Assembly (NCBI GenBank): GCA_024276455.1
Contig: JAJRXE010000480.1
Span: forward strand, 1-5,377
Direction of reading: 5' to 3'
Source: Calditrichota bacterium
Lineage (GTDB): Bacteria > Calditrichota > Calditrichia > RBG-13-44-9
DNA: 5,377 bases
How positions within the stretch are numbered: position 1 is the first letter of the stretch; every line of letters begins with the position of its first letter. Positions 3,862 to 5,377 of this stretch are shown here, piece after piece. A program made the position numbers and the translations under genes. Below the pieces are notes generated by a model. It saw nothing but the letters and a program-made list of their open reading frames with translations. It was not told the origin of the DNA and did no database searches.

Positions 3862-4821
3862 ATGGATCGGATAAGACGGCAGTTAACCTGGTTTTCCTTT
3901 GTATCTTTTCTGTTCAGTACCTTTTTATTTGCCCAATCGGTCGATTCGACCCAGACCGAGTCCCCCCGTCCCCAACAAATCAATCTCCGCACTTATGTCG
4001 AGTCCAGCCGGGTTCCCCTTAACCGTCCGGTAATTTTCCATATTGAATTGTCCTGGTTGGGCGATTTAAACCAGTATCAGATTGAACCGCTGGAACAGCC
4101 TATTTTGACCAATTTGCTTCTGGAGGGAAGCGGATCGGAGAATCGGATTGAACCGCTGGAAAATGGGGAAGTGCGAGCGGTGAAAGCCATTACCTACCGC
4201 CTGAAACCGCTGGAGATGGGAATGGCGTACATCGACGGGATTGTCGTAAAATACATTAACCAGGAAACCGGGGAAGAAAATCAGTTAACTTCCCAGCGGG
4301 TCATGGTAGAGATTGTCGATCCCATTCCCGAACCGGGAGGTGGGCCCTGGAAATCGCTTCTTTATATTATTTTGTTCACCCTTTTCTTCGGGGTGGTGGG
4401 ATATTTCCTGATCATGTTCTTCCGCAAGCGCCGCCAGACGGTGCAGGAACAACCGGTGGTACCGCTTCCGGAGGAATATCTTAACCGCTTGGCGCAGGAG
4501 GTCGATCCGCGCGGCACCAATTTGAATGAGATGGTGGACCGCCTGGCGCGGATCTTTCGTAATTACCTGGATCAGGAGTTTCATATTCGGGCGCGGGAAT
4601 CCAGTACCAGCGAAATTATCGAGAAGTTGCGCCAGACCGACCTGGAAGATCAGGACCTGGTGAGTTTGCACCGTGCTCTGGAGCGGCTGGACGTGATTCG
4701 GTTTGCCCAGCGGCCGGTGGATCCCAATGAATTCAGTCAGATTTACGGGGTCATCGAAATGTTTTTAAGAAAGCGGCAGCAAGTTTGGGTTGAAAGACAA
4801 GCTGACATAAAGGAGGGCTAA
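3862..4821 (+). CDS. BatD-like membrane protein of a MoxR/Bat operon, 319 aa
   Basis: A signal peptide (about 1-25, hydrophobic core WFSFVSFLFSTFLFA) leads to a periplasmic, beta-rich region (about 40-153) containing three spaced [IL]-[EK]-P-L-E motifs at 74-78, 96-100 and 114-118. One transmembrane helix follows (about 166-187, LLYIILFTLFFGVVGYFL), stopped by RKRR. A cytoplasmic helical domain spans about 200-319, with VDRLARIFRNYLDQEF, SSTSEIIEKL and LDVIRFAQRPVDPNEF, as in BatD/DUF4381-type C-terminal domains. Bat proteins are linked to aerotolerance and envelope stress, and work with a MoxR ATPase and von Willebrand A-domain proteins. The start is ATG 3862 behind GAGGAGG; the frame extends upstream to a TTG at 3838 without support. 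The stop overlaps the next gene by one base (TAATG). It is shorter than classical BatD (often over 500 aa), having one periplasmic domain. Assignment rests on layout and neighbour more than on sequence identity. Confidence 0.75.
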   Translation: MDRIRRQLTWFSFVSFLFSTFLFAQSVDSTQTESPRPQQINLRTYVESSRVPLNRPVIFHIELSWLGDLNQYQIEPLEQPILTNLLLEGSGSENRIEPLENGEVRAVKAITYRLKPLEMGMAYIDGIVVKYINQETGEENQLTSQRVMVEIVDPIPEPGGGPWKSLLYIILFTLFFGVVGYFLIMFFRKRRQTVQEQPVVPLPEEYLNRLAQEVDPRGTNLNEMVDRLARIFRNYLDQEFHIRARESSTSEIIEKLRQTDLEDQDLVSLHRALERLDVIRFAQRPVDPNEFSQIYGVIEMFLRKRQQVWVERQADIKEG

Positions 4822-5377
4822 TGCAAGTCGATATTCAGGCAATTCATGAAAAAATTCAACGCGAAAGTGCGTTTGTTGAGAAAATTACCTCCGAAGTGGG
4901 GAAAGTGATTGTCGGGCAAAATTACATGATCGAGCGTTTACTCATCGGATTGCTTTGTAACGGCCACATTCTGTTAGAGGGAGTGCCGGGTTTGGCCAAA
5001 ACCATGACTGTTAAAACCCTTTCTTCAGTTATTCAAACCAAGTTTCAGCGCATTCAGTTTACCCCCGATCTGTTACCGGCAGACCTGTTGGGAACGCTCA
5101 TTTACAACCAGCGTACCGGGGAATTCACCACCCGCAAGGGACCGATTTTTGCCAATTTGATTTTAGCGGACGAAATTAACCGTTCGCCGGCCAAGGTACA
5201 GAGCGCCCTCCTGGAAGCCATGCAGGAACGTCAGGTAACCATTGGCGATCACACCTTCAAGCTGCCGGAACCGTTTCTGGTCATGGCTACCCAGAATCCC
5301 ATTGAACAGGAAGGTACCTATCCCTTGCCGGAAGCCCAGGTGGACCGCTTCATGCTGAAATTGAATATCACCTATCC
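4821..5377 (+). CDS. MoxR-family AAA+ ATPase (partial, C-terminus missing)
   Basis: The first 185 residues of a MoxR-type AAA+ ATPase, a chaperone-like ATPase thought to help mature or assemble partner proteins, usually encoded with DUF58 and VWA-domain proteins. Motifs present are VGQ (31-33), Walker A GVPGLAKT (54-61), FTPDLLPADLLG (80-91), and GPIFANLILADEINRSPAKVQS (107-128) holding Walker B with DE at 117-118. Then follow LLEAMQERQVT (130-140), sensor 1 MATQNP (155-160) and the start of the arginine-finger region, EAQVDRF. The C-terminal lid lies beyond the window. The ATG overlaps the stop of the BatD-like gene (TAATG), with AGGAGGG (4811-4817) before it, so translation is coupled. DUF58 and Bat VWA genes are expected next downstream. 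Confidence 0.95.
   Translation, partial: MQVDIQAIHEKIQRESAFVEKITSEVGKVIVGQNYMIERLLIGLLCNGHILLEGVPGLAKTMTVKTLSSVIQTKFQRIQFTPDLLPADLLGTLIYNQRTGEFTTRKGPIFANLILADEINRSPAKVQSALLEAMQERQVTIGDHTFKLPEPFLVMATQNPIEQEGTYPLPEAQVDRFMLKLNITY

Overview
The window reads as chromosomal DNA from a Gram-negative bacterium. The evidence is a lipobox lipoprotein with TPRs, a BatD-like membrane protein followed by a MoxR ATPase (the start of a Bat/MoxR operon), and a LexA controlled by a GAAC-N4-GTTC operator. Gene style and one promoter resembling the Bacteroidota pattern make a member of the FCB group (for example Calditrichota or a relative) a reasonable guess, but nothing here proves the phylum. Genes are mostly GC-rich, apart from one AT-rich cassette described below.

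Left part, all on the minus strand (read right to left from about 3170 to 1). A divergent intergenic region carries a well-formed lexA promoter with a perfect palindromic SOS operator. lexA is followed after 24 bp by a LexA/UmuD-like S24-fold protein that has no DNA-binding domain and has lost both catalytic residues and the cleavage site (a pseudo-protease). Further downstream come an 84-residue DUF6504-like protein, a family I recall from the neighbourhood of error-prone Y-family/DnaE2 polymerase genes, and a 115-residue protein I do not recognise. These four genes look like an SOS-regulated unit. A separate class I glutamine amidotransferase, GMP-synthase-like and truncated by the window edge, follows after a 219-bp gap.

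Between the pseudo-protease and the DUF6504-like gene sits an AT-rich cassette of about 490 bp. It holds one gene for a four-helix-bundle (23S rRNA intervening-sequence/S23-type) protein, bounded by a perfect 19-bp inverted repeat built of 7-bp units. It looks like an inserted element. Beside it is a 233-bp non-coding stretch with nested inverted repeats.

Right part, plus strand (3244 to the end): a short TPR lipoprotein with a strong intrinsic terminator, then a BatD-like protein with one transmembrane segment, coupled by a 1-nt overlap (TAATG) to a MoxR-family AAA+ ATPase that runs off the window.

The most novel-looking items are the catalytically dead LexA paralogue directly downstream of lexA, and the inverted-repeat-bounded S23 cassette that appears to have inserted into the SOS unit.
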